From assembly GCF_000264905.1 (NCBI RefSeq), contig NW_006763142.1, positions 165,353-229,352 of the forward strand: a DNA stretch of 64,000 bases. Direction: 5' to 3'. A program made the translations under genes and the position numbers. This DNA comes from Stereum hirsutum FP-91666 SS1. Lineage: Eukaryota; Basidiomycota; Agaricomycetes; Russulales; Stereaceae. Of this stretch, positions 46,553-59,357 are shown piece by piece; the first letter of the stretch is position 1, and every line of letters starts with the position of its first letter. The notes beneath the pieces were generated by a model. The model was not told the origin of the DNA and made no database searches. It saw only the letters and a list, made by a program, of their open reading frames with translations.

Positions 46553-48273
46553 ATGGGTATACCACTTCCCCTCGACAAGGCAGGCATTATCTCGACCGTC
46601 TTGGAAGGAATACTCTACGGTAAGCTTACCTCCCTGTTCTTTCTCATCAACCGTTGTCAACGCTTGATTCCACAGGGTTCAGTGTCTTCATGTTTGGGGC
46701 CACGATGTGGGTGCTTCTTTACCATCGCGGAGGCCAGAAGGCCAACCGCGCCATGGTGGCTGTTGCTTGTGCTCTATTCGTTTTCAGCACCATGCTAAGC
46801 TCTGATATCTACTTCCTTGATTGGCTCGTCATCTCAATGATTGATCTTGATCACAGCACATCGGTGTAGACATCCAGAGGATTATAGAAGGGCTCGTCTA
46901 TAACCGGGATTTCCCCGCGGGAGGCCCTCCTGTTTGGTTCGAGGACGTCTCAGCCTTCACGTTCGTTTTCAAGTCTGCCATCTACAGCTTTCAAACAGTG
47001 ACTGGCGATGGCGTTGTTGTCAGTAACTACAATATCTCCCGCGACAGTGCCCTCTGATTATCCTTCTTCTAGATCTGGCGCTGCTACAAAGTATGGCAAT
47101 CAGTGTGGATCATTGTATTCCCAATCATCTTGTTGTTTGGGGTTGCGAGTATGTCTTTCTTTCTCTCTCTTCACGAAAAGCACAAGGAGTCTCAAAGAGA
47201 ACTCTCAAGCCACTGCGGTAGGCTCCGTTTGGGCTTGCTCGCAGGCTACGTTGGCACAGGGTGGTATTTTCTTCCAACAAACAGGACTATGGATTAGGAG
47301 TTTTTATGCTATGACGCTGTCGACGAACTTGTTCTGCACTGGTATGCTCGCTTTTCCCCCACCTTCCTGAGGTATATACGCGCTCAAAAACATAACACAC
47401 CAGCTCTTCTGGCGTTCAGGATTTGGCACATCAATTCCAAGACCGCAAAGCATGGGATTGGATCTTCCCTCATGCCTGTCGTGCTGGTGGTGATCGATGC
47501 AGGTCTCTTATACTCGGCCACACTCTTCGCTGTGCGTTTTTCACCCCGGTATCTTGCACTCTGTCGGCTGCGCCTTTCTTGCTGCAGCATCGATCCTCTT
47601 ATCTCCTAGAGCAAAGGACATCATCGTTTCCCTTGTCTCTTACCCACTGTCCTTCTTGCTAAGACTCTGAGTGGAATTGCGTACTTCTTCGCACACCTCT
47701 CTTCTCTCAAAATATAGTACTCAGAAAACGTTGCCGCAAGCGATGAGCTTTCTGTCGTCTTCGTGCTGCCACTTTGACTTATACTCTTATGCAGGCATTG
47801 ATGTGTTTCGTCAATGAAAGCAATGGCCAATACGTCGTGCTAGATATGGTAAGTCCTTTGGTTTAACCTCCTTTTCCTATCCAAAATATAACGCTAATCA
47901 ATGCACTCACTTAAATACTCCAGGTCACGCCTATTATATCAATCGCGTTTTACATGGTTCATATTCTTCTTTTCTCTACATCCTCTCGTAGCCCACATAT
48001 CGTGCTAATTCCCCACTGTTTTAGGTCATCATGCGTGTCGGTCTTGCACAAGTTTCCAATCGCTCGCTCGACGTTCCGTCGGATCGGAACCACTTCATTG
48101 GTGGCCATTCGAGCAGTCAACAGGCTCGCGGTGGATACAACGTCCCTCTACAGCCTCTTCAGGTCCACATCGCGCATCTCACTGAGAGCAGGAAGGATGA
48201 GGATCCGTCTCAGCATGGAAGCGACCATAAGACGACTATTCCCGATGATGTTGAAGCTGCTCAAGCTTTCTAG
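46553..48273 (+). CDS. Multi-pass membrane protein, paralogue family copy C
   Basis: Begins MGIPLPLDKAGIISTVLEGILYG, then GFSVFMFGATMWVLLYHRGGQKAN and helix MVAVACALFVFSTM. After intron 2 come HIGVDIQRIIEGLVYNRD, FVFKSAIYSFQTVTGDGVV, WRCYKVWQSVWIIVFPIILLFGVA, SFYAMTLSTNLFCT, ALLAFRIWHINSKTAKHG with LVVIDAGLLYSATLFA, and TPIISIAFYMVIMRVGLAQVS, ending in a Ser/Asp-rich cytosolic tail. The layout is the same as in copies A, B and D. The donor of intron 2 is abnormal: the expected GTAAGC reads CTAAGC after AGCACCATG, and reading through meets a stop within about 60 bases. Either a nearby GC donor with another acceptor is used or the copy is damaged. Function unknown. Confidence 0.7.
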
Positions 48274-49107
48274 TGGTCACTAGGTCAAGCTGACTGGCAC
48301 CTTCTCCATCGTCATATACGCGGAAAAATAGTTCATATATTTTGTTTTCTATTCAGTTATTTGCGATCTGTTCTCGTTGTAGCACCCCTTTTTTATTGAC
48401 GGCAGTTACAATTATCACTCCTTGGAGTATCGAGTTGGTCTCGAAAACTTTTGTGTGCGCCAATTAGAAGGGACGGCAGTTAGGTACTGCCGTTATTCCG
48501 AACGCTTGGTGGAAACAATCGCAAACCTGGCCGCCCATTGTTATTCTTTGCCCCCGACGATGGCTACTGATGAAGAATGTTGTATATAGGCTCTGATACT
48601 GATCTAATACGCACAGACTTCGACAGCGGCCCAAAGTCATACAGCAGTCGAATTGTTCTTTCCTCCCACTGGAAATTGTATCTGAGGGGTCTATGTCTAG
48701 CACTAAGCACTATTAATATTCATGCTGGGAATTATATTCAGTGAAACGTTTACCTGATTTGAGGCGACCCATTGACATCATGTTGCGGCATGAAATCATG
48801 CTACCTTTTTCTCGTCGTCCGGGCGATAGCCTGGCCTGGTCCGCTTTTCAGGATTTGTTTGTTGAACGAAGTGAACAAGAAGCGAACCAAAAGGTACCAC
48901 ATAAAGTGCCACACAAAGACTCTGCACTCGATCACGTGGTGTTTGACTGGACGCGACCGTGGGAGTTTCACGCGCCGCCTGCTTTCTCAACGACCATCAC
49001 GACCTACACCACTTGCTAGTCTCTACAGACATCTACACATCTATACAGAACCCTAAAGCGATACAACGTGAACCATACCATATAGCAGTATACCCGTCGA
49101 TATCGGG
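48274..49107. other. Intergenic region
   Basis: No gene seen between copy C and the Ase1 gene; it should include the Ase1 promoter. Confidence 0.5.
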
Positions 49108-52100
49108 ATGTCGAATCCCTCGTCATCAGGCTCGATAACGTCTCTACTGAACTCCCTCCATACCCATCTACAGTCTCAAACACAACTTCTCCCCACCCTC
49201 CATGCCCAGCTCGGACTCCCAGATACGGCGCTCGCAGATGAGCTTTCCACACTGCAACAGTCTTTGACCAAATGCGTGGAAGATCAGATCGATGGTAGGA
49301 GGAAAGAGGTCGGGCTTTGGATTGGAAAGTGCGAGAGTGTCGAGGAGGAATGTGCAAGATACTGTCTAGCATTGGGGAGTGATGCAACTTCGAAGGGGGT
49401 GACGGGAAGTGTTGCTGATGCGCGGAAGGAACCGGTTTTGCCGACGAGGCATGGGATGCTCGTCGAGTTGCAAGAGAAGCTAAGACAGGTGAGCTTTTGT
49501 TTGTGTTTCCGTCTATGTCTATCCCTGGAAACTATGATCATACGGGATCATGTCAGTACGGATGACTCGTTGAAATGGTAGAGAGTGGCAAGGTGCACGA
49601 GGTCGTTGGTCGGTGAGAATACCTATGAGACTGGCTACATGTTGACTGTCATACTCGAGGATCGTTCAATCGACCTCACCATGTACGAGGGCAGTCAGTT
49701 CTAGTTCAAGTAATGCGACGGCTACTGGCCGCCTATGAATTGCATTCTCTTTATCTTGTCTACACTACTCCAGCAAGACGAGTCACGCTTTGCGTTTGAA
49801 GTCTGTTTTGTTCAAAGTACACCTTGTCGTCTGCCTTGTGTTGTGGCGACCGCTTGTAGGCACGATGCAGGTAGACGCGTCCGTGTCTCGTGCCTCGACC
49901 AGTTGGCCCGCTTGCGCCTGTCATATCTCAGACACTATTTTCTGCGGCTTTTATTTGCAGACTCTGATAGCTGCAATAAAGACAGAGCGCATGTACTTCT
50001 GGTACCCTTGCATTTTAGCAAGTAGAGGGGGCGCGACAAAACACGCCGTTCATGTTCACTCTGCCTGTGTCATCTATGACATACTCTTAACTAACATTCT
50101 TTTTTACTCTTGTAGCGATACCACACGAAGTTTGAACAACTCCTCACCATTACAAGCCGTCTCAAAGCACTGTCTCGAACTCTAGAACCCGGATTCTTTT
50201 CCCCCGACGTACTAGAGCCAAAGACTGCAGGCGACGAGGACAATTATGATTCTGCTAGTCATCGAGACGTAACTCCAGAGCGATTCTCTTTACTTGAGAA
50301 GGAACTTGTGCGAGGGAAGACCGAAATGGTACGTTTTTCGTACTTTCCTCTTTCCCATTGAGTCCTATTGTTTATGACCTACCTCTGCCTCGATTAGGCC
50401 AAGCGAGTGGCACACCTACAAGAAACATTCGTGCAAATAGACTGGCTCTACACAGAACTGGGCCTTGCACCCCCCGCCGTCGAAGATGTCCCACCTACGA
50501 ACAACCTACCCTTGCCTTCCCTCTTCACCCGCCCATCATCGGCCGCCAGTGCCTCCTCCAGCAACCTCGATCCATTCCTTCCCTCAACGCCCACCCCCGG
50601 ATCGCGCACCGCATCCAAGTCATCCACATTCTCCAGACCCACGCGCTTCTCTTCTGCCTCTTCGGATCCAATGGAAGACGAAGATCACATCCATGAACAG
50701 ATTTTCGCCCGTTTCTCTGTCTTGCTCGAGCAATCAGATGCAGCAGCACCCACGCCACCACTCGAAATCGAGCCCACTCCCGCACTCATCAACTGGTCAC
50801 ATTCTCTCCTCTCTTCTCTCTCCGACCTCAAACGCCGTCGCGAAGCCCGTATCCAATCGATGTACGATCAGCTAGAGGCACTGTGGCGAAGGATGGGGAT
50901 CGATGACGCAGACATGGATGGATTCGTGGAGGCTAACAGGGGCAGTACGGAGGACACGGAGAGGATGTACGAGGAGGAACTGGAGAGGATGCTGGAGTTG
51001 AAACGGGAGAAGATGAGCTCGTTTGTGGGGAGTGCGAGGCAGGAGATTGAGAAGCTTTGGGATGAGATGATGGTCGGTGAGGACGAGAGGAAGGAGTTCG
51101 CATCGTTCTATGATGGTATGTGCTTTGCGTATCTCGTTCTGGGGTCTATTGTTGTATTTATCAACTCTGATTTGCAGACCAGCATACTGAAGAACTGCTC
51201 GTCATGCACGAGGAGGAGATCAAGCGTTTGAAGGACGAGAAAAGGATGAAGGCGCATCTTTTGGGAAAGGTCCGGAAGTACTTCGACATCTGTGAAGAGG
51301 AAAAGGAGCTCGCTGCTGCTGCCTCAGACCAGACCCGTTTACTTGGGCGTGGTCCACGAGATCCGGGACGACTCCTTCGAGAAGAGAAGATGCGGAAGAG
51401 GGTCCAAAAGGAGAAGCCCAGAGTATGTCTTCTGTTTATTTACCTTGTGCGCGCTGAATTTTGATAGCGGCATATCTGTAGCTTGAGCAAGATCTTCTAG
51501 CTTCATTACCTGCCTGGGAAGCAGAGGCACAGCGTCCCTTCCTCGTCCACGGCGAGCGTATGCTCGATATCCTCAACGCCCTCCACCCCTCCGACTCGAA
51601 TCCCTGTCCCGGCGATAAAGAGAACAAACGTAGACCGGCTACTCGATCTCAGTCTCGAGCCGGCTCTGTTCCTCCACGTTCCACCACGCCATCCAATAGT
51701 GGTCATTCAGGCTACGCTCCTACCACAAGCAAAGGCGCAGGCGCTGTGACACCCGCTATTCGTCCACGGTCAGCTATGAGTAGCTCAAGACCTGCACCTG
51801 CGAAGAAACCAAGATTGGGCGATTCGACATCGAGCTCAAATGGATCTGGCGCTAGCAAGATCGCCGGTCCTTCTTCGATGTCCCGAAGCGGCACTGCGTC
51901 ATCACTTCCTCGACCAATAGCTATTCCGGCCTCTAGATCAGTCAGCTCACAATATCCGTCCACAGGCCACCCACGAATACCATCTGCCTCGAATAATCTT
52001 TCGAAGAGCACATTTGGTGGATCGACCTCGAAGACTGTGTCGGGCATGTATGCAGGAGTAGCAGGATTGAATCAATCGCGGGTGGCCAGAAAACCAGACC

Positions 52101-52240
52101 CGGCTGTTGTGAAGCGGAAGGCTGAGAGGGCCCGCAGGGAAAGTTTCAGACCTAGGCCGAGTCTAGATGCGGATTTGAGGATAGTTGTAGGGAAGTATAG
52201 TGGTGGAGATGAGGCGGTCAAGGAGGAGGATGAGGATTGA
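49108..52240 (+). CDS. ASE1: Microtubule-bundling protein Ase1/PRC1/MAP65
   Basis: Five exons (49108-49488, 50116-50328, 50398-51115, 51178-51422, 51482-52240) encode 771 aa. The N-terminal rod has coiled-coil repeats; the conserved spectrin-like core includes EEELERMLELKREKMSSFVGSARQEIEKLWDEMMVGEDERKEF, HEEEIKRLKDEKRMKAHLLGKVRKYFDICEEEKEL and RLLGRGPRDPGRLLREEKMRKRVQKEKPRLEQDL, the MAP65 microtubule-binding signature. The C-terminal 230 residues are basic, Ser/Pro-rich and disordered, as in yeast Ase1. These proteins form dimers that crosslink antiparallel microtubules in the anaphase midzone and support spindle elongation and cytokinesis. Intron 1 is 627 bp, about ten times the usual length in this window; it shows no exon that fits. 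Confidence 0.92.
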
Positions 52241-54974
52241 TGTTGAGTACTATCTTTGGTTCTTTAGCTCTTATCTCGGAGATGCCTCTAATCTTTGTGC
52301 GGCAGTTTCATTTCGTTTTGTACCATTATCTCAAGCTATGAGCCGTTTGATCTACTTACTATGTGATCTATCTCTTCCTTCCATTAATGATTGTGACTCC
52401 TTTCGTCTTTCGGTATCCTTCCTGTTTTTTTTGGGCGGCGATACTCATGTGCTATGCTCTGCTAGACAAGTTATAAGGCATGTCCGGTCCTGACTGCTTA
52501 CTGCCCCAGTATGCAGTTGTATGTACGACCATGCGTGTTTACAGACCTTTAATTTCTAGGTCTACACAGGGTCTCGACATCGGTACTAATATGCATGACA
52601 AGGCTCCTGTAATGCTGATGCGCTCCCGTTCGTATACGCGTTGACTACATTGGGCCACAGCATGAACATAGGATTTCCGTTTCGGGGCGGATGCAAGACC
52701 AGGCAAAACCCGAAACCACCGCAAGTGACGTCAACGGCTCCTCTCCTCTTGGCAGCCTGGCCTCAACCATAAATGCCTCCTGAGGAAAGAGCCTTTTACG
52801 AGGAAACCAACTCTCTACATCACCACCACCTTCTCATTCGCCTACACCAAGTCAGACGAAACAACATGGGTTATCAGTGAGTAATTCAACGCGTTCAGCG
52901 CAACGGGAGAGCTAATCGCAGGACAACAACAGCATCGCAGGTCCACGTCTCGTCCGTAAGTATAACATGCATATTCCTTCAGTCACAGGGCAATCATTGA
53001 AAAGACTGACCTCGGAGTGGTTGTCACCGAGCTTATTGAATGATGCTAAGTCGACCACTTATCCCTAGACACTCACAAGCGCCACGCTGTCATTCCTGGG
53101 TACGTCTTCTCTTCATTCTCTGCGCCCTTCGCGTATCAACATGTGTTATATCTCTTCATCAGCTTCCTCTATGTGACCTTTTTTGGCATGAAGCCGAAGT
53201 TTACCCTCCAACTCGGACGACATGTTAATGTCCAGTAATTCGAGGCCTGCCATTACTTTCACTTGTACGAGTACGTTTGATATGCTACAAAAGCGCTCTG
53301 TGTCGGTAAGAGCACCATTGTTTCTGTCGGGTTTAGCTTCTGCCGTTGACAAACAAATTGGTCCAGCGATTTGTGTCAGTATTTTCAGGACGTGGATGAC
53401 GCTCCCCAAACGACAATAAATATGTCTACATCCTTCCGGTTCATCTCCCTCACCTGAAGCTCTCTAGAAATTGCATGTCTTGCGCCACAAACAGTCGGCC
53501 AGTAGAACCATACGGTCCATTAATAGCCCATCAAGGATTAAACGATTTGTGCTCGAGGGCTAAGGCGCATGGCGCAAGCTCTCAGGCTGTCGACTGACTT
53601 ACGTTGCCTGTTCAGCGGGTACATGCCTTGCGCAAACATCATTGAGTCCAGGTCGCCCTATTCTCCTACCACAAGTTTCCTATCGCACTCAATCAAGCCC
53701 ACATGCGCCATATGATGAGGTGTGGAATCGCGCTGTACGTTCATGATTGAATTTCTTCGTTCGATCGCAGACCATCAGACCACTCCTCAGCCCAGGTCAT
53801 CTTCTGTGACTATGAGGGGTCTCACTTCCGAGGAGAAGTCGACTTTGATTCCTTCATCGATAATGCTCTCTCGCGCAAGTTCTGTCATCCTTAAGCCTCT
53901 TACGTCGTCCCGCAGTTTCACTGACACCTCGCTATTCTTATCCTAGGCATATACCTATTCTTGCTTGCGGCCCGTTACCTCTACCGAGCCGTCGTCGCTG
54001 GTGCTCCCGCTCTGGAATAGCAAACCCCTTCCTGTGACTTCGAAACTGAACGGATTGGTTGCAAGCCCATTAGCTATGTCGTCGGTTGACCACTAAGCCA
54101 CATGCGACTGGAGCGCGGTTCGAAAATCGGAATGGAAGGCCATATCTGAAAGGCTCTGACTTAGAACACTATGACGCGAGAACTCCGCGAAGCCCCGCGG
54201 TGATCAGTACGAGCAGCCCTTTCCCGATTCTACACCGGGAGAGCTATCTATTCTGGTCTAATTGGACAGTCCCTGGGTGAGCCTCCTCGCGCTTGTTAGC
54301 GCAGGGACCTTTGTATCCCCGGATATCTTGGTTTATTGAATGAATCAGATTGGTGAGGCATTGAATAGGTAATGTGCGGAGCCAATCTGGCAGAAACTGT
54401 CGCATATATAGAGGTGAAATCGTGTTGCGACTACGTCATCATGTTAACCTCCAGCGATGACAACGTCGAATAGGAATTTCTTCGTGTTTGCAAGCGCAAC
54501 AAGTTGGTCGTGGTCCGGGTTGCAACTTCGACTCAAGTCAAACTAGCTTTTCCGCGCTTGTTCATGTATCCTTTTCGCGCTCAACAGGTACATGGGCAGG
54601 GCGCCTGGCAACAACGGCATCATCTTTTTCTGCCGAACTCTCCGAAACCTGCGGATATCGTGCCTCATTTTGTTGTTCACATCGACGTTTGAGTCCCTGG
54701 AAATCACGTCTCCGTCACACCCAAAAGATTGCGCACCTCCGTGGCCCAAATGTTTCTCAATTGGGAAGAAAAGCTGTGGAGGCGGGGGAACACGAGACGC
54801 ATAGCCGGCGGCACGTTCGGCAAGTAGCTTGGAACTTTGATTGAACTTACTATAACATCTCCTCCTTCATACTCAGTAAAGGATGTGTGCATGCCTAGTG
54901 CAGCAATCTGCACTCTCCTCTTCACCTCCACGACAGCCCCGCACCACTAAGCCCTTCGGATTGAGGCTCACGAC
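52241..54974. other. Gene-poor stretch between Ase1 and membrane-family copy D
   Basis: Apart from the doubtful small gene at 52866-53217, only fragments are seen. One frame at 53948-54019 reads a short hydrophobic peptide (GIYLFLLAARYLYRAVVAG) ending in a stop, and a frame near 53800-53895 reads FCDYEGSHFRGEVDFDSFIDNAL; neither extends into a protein. Confidence 0.4.
52866..53217 (+). CDS. Possible small gene, exon structure unresolved
   Basis: A promoter-like upstream stretch (ccataaatgcc, then a CA/CT-rich leader) precedes ATGGGTTATCA with a good GTGAGT donor. One chain of consensus splice sites gives about 46 aa starting MGYHIAGPRLV and ending with FLYVTFFGMKPKF; another gives MGYQTTTASQVHVSS followed by TLTSATLSFLG. 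The MGYxIAGxxV start is faintly like small mitochondrial ATP synthase subunits, but no version matches well enough to name. I report the start with some trust and the product with none. Confidence 0.3.
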
Positions 54975-56322
54975 ATGGCTTCCCTGTCATTGCCAAAAGC
55001 TACTCTCATCTCGCTGGGCCTCACGTGTATACTTTATGGTGAGAGGCTTGTCGCCCATCCGCTTCGGCTTTTTGAAACCATCGGCGTCTTCTTACAAGAA
55101 TAACTTTTGAAGGGTTTTCTTTATTCATGTTTATCCTCACTTTGTGGGTTCACATTCGTGGTCGGTCTGTAGCTGAAATGAACCGACCGATGCTGGGTAC
55201 GCTTGGATTCCGATTTCTCAACACTAATGAGTGCTGAAAAAGAACAATTAAGCTGCGACTATTGCCTTTTTCGTCTTCTCCACGGTGGTAAGTTTCATTG
55301 TACATTTTTTTGACCTCACGAGCTACGCTCACCTATGAGTTATGTATAGCACGCTTCTGTTTTTATACGACACGTTGTGATCGGCTTTCTGGATCAGGAT
55401 CCGGCTCTGTTCTTCAAATTGAAGTCGTCCCCTACGTTCACAACAAAGCTAGTCTTGTACGGTTTGCAGACAATGGCAGGAGGTAAGATAATGCAATCAT
55501 CGTAAGCCTGTTTCCGGGTGCGCATCTGATCTTGTGCTGGAGACGGCGTTCTTATTTACCGGTGCTATGGGGTATGGCAAAGACGTAGATCAGTCATAAT
55601 AGTGCCTCTGGTATTATTCTCCGTATTCACAGGTGAGCTGAAGCTAAGTTAAGCGGGTTCATGCGTCTTACTGACCTTGTAATGTGGTTATGACCTTCCC
55701 TGCGTAGGGTCCATTTTCACCGGCATTGCATTATATAACCGATATATCCTGAGTCTTGCCCAGACCATGGTGCTCGTAGCTGCAGGATGCTCTTTCCTTG
55801 TCAATATCATCTGCACAAGTACGTCAATTTGCTTGTAATATGTACGGACAGACCAGCTATTAACGCGTTCTATAATGCTAGCATTACTAGCATTTCGTCT
55901 ATGGAAACTCAGCAGATCTGTCCTCCCGCACCCGGCGCACCATTCTGTTATTCCGATCATGTGGATCATGGTCGACTCTGCTGGTCTCTATACCGTCACA
56001 CTTGCGACGACAGTTGCCTCTGTCATTACCAACATCAATGCCTTAGCGATCATGATCGAAGTGGTATGTCACCATTTCCTCTCAGAATTCAGCCTTTCTC
56101 TGATAACTGTGAATCTGGTTGCTGACGCAGACCATCCCTATCATATCTATCGCATTTTATGGCGTTTTGATTCGAGTCGGGATGGGTCAAGTGGCCGACT
56201 ATAATACTAGCGACGCGTCAGAGACAGTCGGAGTGCTAAGCACAGTTCTCTATCTACAACCAGTGACGTCAAAAGACCAACATCCATCGGATCCTGAGAG
56301 CAGCAGGCAGCACTCGGAATGA
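54975..56322 (+). CDS. Multi-pass membrane protein, paralogue family copy D
   Basis: Starts MASLSLPKATLISLGLTCILYG (18 of 22 residues identical to copy B), then GFSLFMFILTLWVHIRGRSVAEMN, ATIAFFVFSTV, HASVFIRHVVIGFLDQDPALFFKLK with LVLYGLQTMAG, YRCYGVWQRRRSVIIVPLVLFSVFT, SIFTGIALYN, VLVAAGCSFLVNIICT, ALLAFRLWKLSRSVLP, IMWIMVDSAGLYTVTLATTVASVITNINALAIMIEV, and TIPIISIAFYGVLIRVGMGQV before a polar tail of about 45 residues. Seven helices are likely. Same family as copies A to C; function unknown. Some internal splice points are tentative, so helices are more certain than loops. Confidence 0.78.
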
Positions 56323-57094
56323 GCGAAGCATAATAAGTATACCATGGAAAATAGAGTTGTTGGGCACAGATAAACTACGGACTTTTGGAATGTCACTTTC
56401 CTGATGTCATTTGTACTAATTCTTTTTTGTCAACCTGATGGTGACCTCATCCTACTCGAATTGTACAACATAGGCGGTATCACCTGAGCTCTAGCTACGC
56501 GGAAGTCCACCTTTCCGAACATATCAGCCTCAAATGCCCCTTGGAAGCCGTGGCCAAACAACTATTCTAGGCCCTGACTATCTTGACTGGCGCTGCGTCT
56601 GAAAGTCTTCAAGCTGCCGGGATGGCTGGGTCACTGGCAGGCGCCACTGTGACCATGCATGCAATCGTCACCACAACATAACGGCGACGGAGGTGTCTAG
56701 TTCGAGAATGCGGTGTAGAGACATGACAAGCCGGACATGATCATTTTGACAGCGGAGTTTTCGATGAGTCAGAGGGCGTCGACGAAACAAGAAAACCAGC
56801 TGGATCAAAACCGATGCCCGTGTCAGTGTGAATGATAGACGCACTACTAGCCCAGAGGTGGCTGTCTCAATTACCTTTTCGAGCACGACATGACACTGGC
56901 ATGGCCCCAGCCGAATCAAAATGTACACATCAAATCTCCGAGAGGGTGTACAGCGCTCTCGAGGCCATTTCAGGCTTTTGACTTGAACGTCCAACTCGTG
57001 TTACATTCTGCAGTAAAACAGATGCTACAACAACACAGTGGGCAGGGTATAGTATGCGACTCCCTGTTTTTGCGCAAGATTCAACATGAACACC
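56323..57094. other. Intergenic region between convergent genes
   Basis: No gene seen between copy D and the lactonase-type gene; both genes end here. Confidence 0.5.
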
Positions 57095-58414
57095 TCACCA
57101 ATCGCCGAAGACAAAGCTTGTCCTCGTCGGAATATCCGTATTCCTGGCCACCTCCACCAAGTTCGCCCCTCCGTCTGTCCTCTGGAAAACAACCACACCA
57201 CCAGTGCCCACCACACCTCCCGCAACAACAAACTCATCATTCGGTCCACCGATCCACAAGCCCCTAACCTGGTTCACGCCAGTGTACACCTGATTCACGA
57301 GCTCGAAAGACCCACCATCCAAGATCTTGAAGATCGCGACCGTATCGCCACGAGGGTCCACGGTAGTCCCGGTGTTACGGTTCGATGCGTAGATGTACGG
57401 AGTGGAGAAGTTGGCGTCTGCGTGGAGGTCGGGAATGAGGATCTCGCCGCCGGCCCACGCGGGGTCGGTGAGGTTGTTGGGAGGGATGATGGAGAGTTGG
57501 GTGATTATGTTTGACGTGGCGTTGGGTGCGGCGGGTAAGAGCTCAGAAGTGAGGGTTGAGGAGAGTTCGTGAAGAGTGAAGAGGGTCTCGTCTGTTCCCC
57601 AATGCCGTCCACATTAATTTAGTGCGACAATATCTGGAGTGAAATATACATACTGTAGATCCTGATATGACGAGGTCCACTCCCTGTGGGCTGGTTAATC
57701 TGTCCTTGGATCGAAAAGTTTCCGGGGCTGCCAGCTTCGGTCAAACGCCAAATGGTGTCCCCACCCTTTAACGTACATAAAATCAGCAGATGCGAGGCGA
57801 CATAGACGTGATAGCAAGATATAACTCACGAGATCAGGAACGAGCACCTCCGAACCGTGTTCCAATGCCATATGGGGATGGGATGTAGGAGCAGGGAACG
57901 TGATCAAAGGCGCAGAGGCGTCGAAGTGAAGCGGGTCCGTCGTGGTGGGTACGATCTTTCCATTGCCCGAATTGTACTGAAAAATTAGATCAGGCGTCAG
58001 TTTGACCCTTAGGCGAGAAAAATGTAAGAGCTAGTAGGATAGCTTACGTTCATGATTGCCACCTGGCCGGTGGACAGGCCCACCGTGAACGCAGGTGAGT
58101 CACCTCCAGAGGAGACTTCGTCGATGGGACCAGTCAAAACACCCTGTGGGCCGATGGTGTAACTCTGCAAAGCGCCCTCAGTGTTCTCATTGACAGCACT
58201 GAGAGATGTTATGAATCAGTTTCGGGGAGAGGCCCAAAGTAACGAAAGGTGCGCACTAAAGAATGCTGCTGTTCGTCGGGTGAAGCGTAATCCAAGAAGG
58301 GTTTGCTCCCGTTGGGGATTGGTTCAACAAGGTAAGGCTGCCAGCATCGCTGTCAAAGAGATACGATGCGACAAACGTAGCATAGCCTCCAGCGAGAATC
58401 GTCAAGTTGACCAT
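57095..58414 (-). CDS. Lactonase-type seven-bladed beta-propeller protein
   Basis: Five exons (58257-58414, 58048-58198, 57830-57976, 57654-57765, 57095-57591) encode 354 aa. The blades carry the family pattern of 6-phosphogluconolactonase / carboxy-muconate cyclase proteins: LTILAGGYATFVASYLFD, GANPSWITLHPTNSSILYAVNE, SGGDSPAFTVGLSTGQVAIMNYNSGNG, PTSHPHMALEHGSEVLVPDLGGDTIWRL, TGSGPRHIRIY, PYIYASNRNT, DPRGDTVAIFKI and VRGLWIGGPNDEFVVAGG. Such enzymes open sugar lactones in the oxidative pentose phosphate pathway or cyclise aromatic ring-cleavage products; the substrate cannot be told from sequence. No signal peptide precedes the first blade. The chosen ATG lies three residues before the first strand; the model closes without gaps. 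Confidence 0.88.
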
Positions 58415-59357
58415 GATGGTAGATGATGGGAGGGGTGAAAGGAGGTATTGATCCCCCTCGAGGATCTTATAGTAATACCACAGGAGTGATGACGACGATT
58501 CTGCCAGCTATGTTCATGCTAGGTTCTTATGTACTGCCGCTGAAACCTGATTTGGCCGGCGGTCCGTCGCTCTTCGGTGACAGCGGACACAGGAGAGGAC
58601 AAATATTGATTCAGATGGCACAAAGATTGAGAACAAAGCCACATGCTATTGAAAGAGGACCACGCCCTTTCGCAGGACGATTCGGATGGGCGTCGAGAAG
58701 ATCAACGCGTTAGGCTGTGTGAAACTGAAAAGATATTTGCGGAAGCGAATGATCGCATGCGGGCGACCTTCGGTTGGGCTTGGGCGAAGCGGTCCGAGTG
58801 AAATCCGACAGTCGTCTTCGCCGTCGCTCACGAGGTGAAATGCGCCAAGAATATGTAGGCCGACGTGCCAAGGACAATGGATGTGTCCGCCACTCGTCTC
58901 CAGGATACTTGTGTAGCCCGATATTGGTGAGGGCAAGAGCACTTGAAGACAGATTGAACCTGAGTGATAGGTAAGACATCGGTCAGTATCCGGACTAACA
59001 AGGACTAGAGACGAAGGTTGGAATGCCGAGAATATTCCTAACGAGATTATTACCACTCCATATATGTAGCCGGATGGCAATCGTCAGTTTAGCTAACAAT
59101 TGCGACAGGATTTATATATACAGTATATCATAACAAGATGTACAAATAGCAAGAAAGTCCGAGGTACTGGTTGAACTGTGATGGATCCGTAGCCCAAAGA
59201 GACTGTTCGTCGACATGTTGCAGCCATGCGACCGTAAGCTAATTCTGTCTATATGGCCTTGTATCATTAGGATGTCGTTGTATGAGATTGTCCGCGTGCA
59301 AGGTAATATTGTGGTGATGGAATATCGGTAAGGGGATCTGGGTTGGAAGAAGGCCCA
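58415..59357. other. Intergenic region
   Basis: No gene I can support. A minus-strand frame at 58646-59080 is open for 144 codons with a few hydrophobic runs but lacks any recognisable motif or exon partner. Confidence 0.4.

Noticed and set aside
58646..59080. 144-codon open frame on the minus strand
   Set aside because: No recognisable motif, no exon partner and no promoter signal; probably chance.
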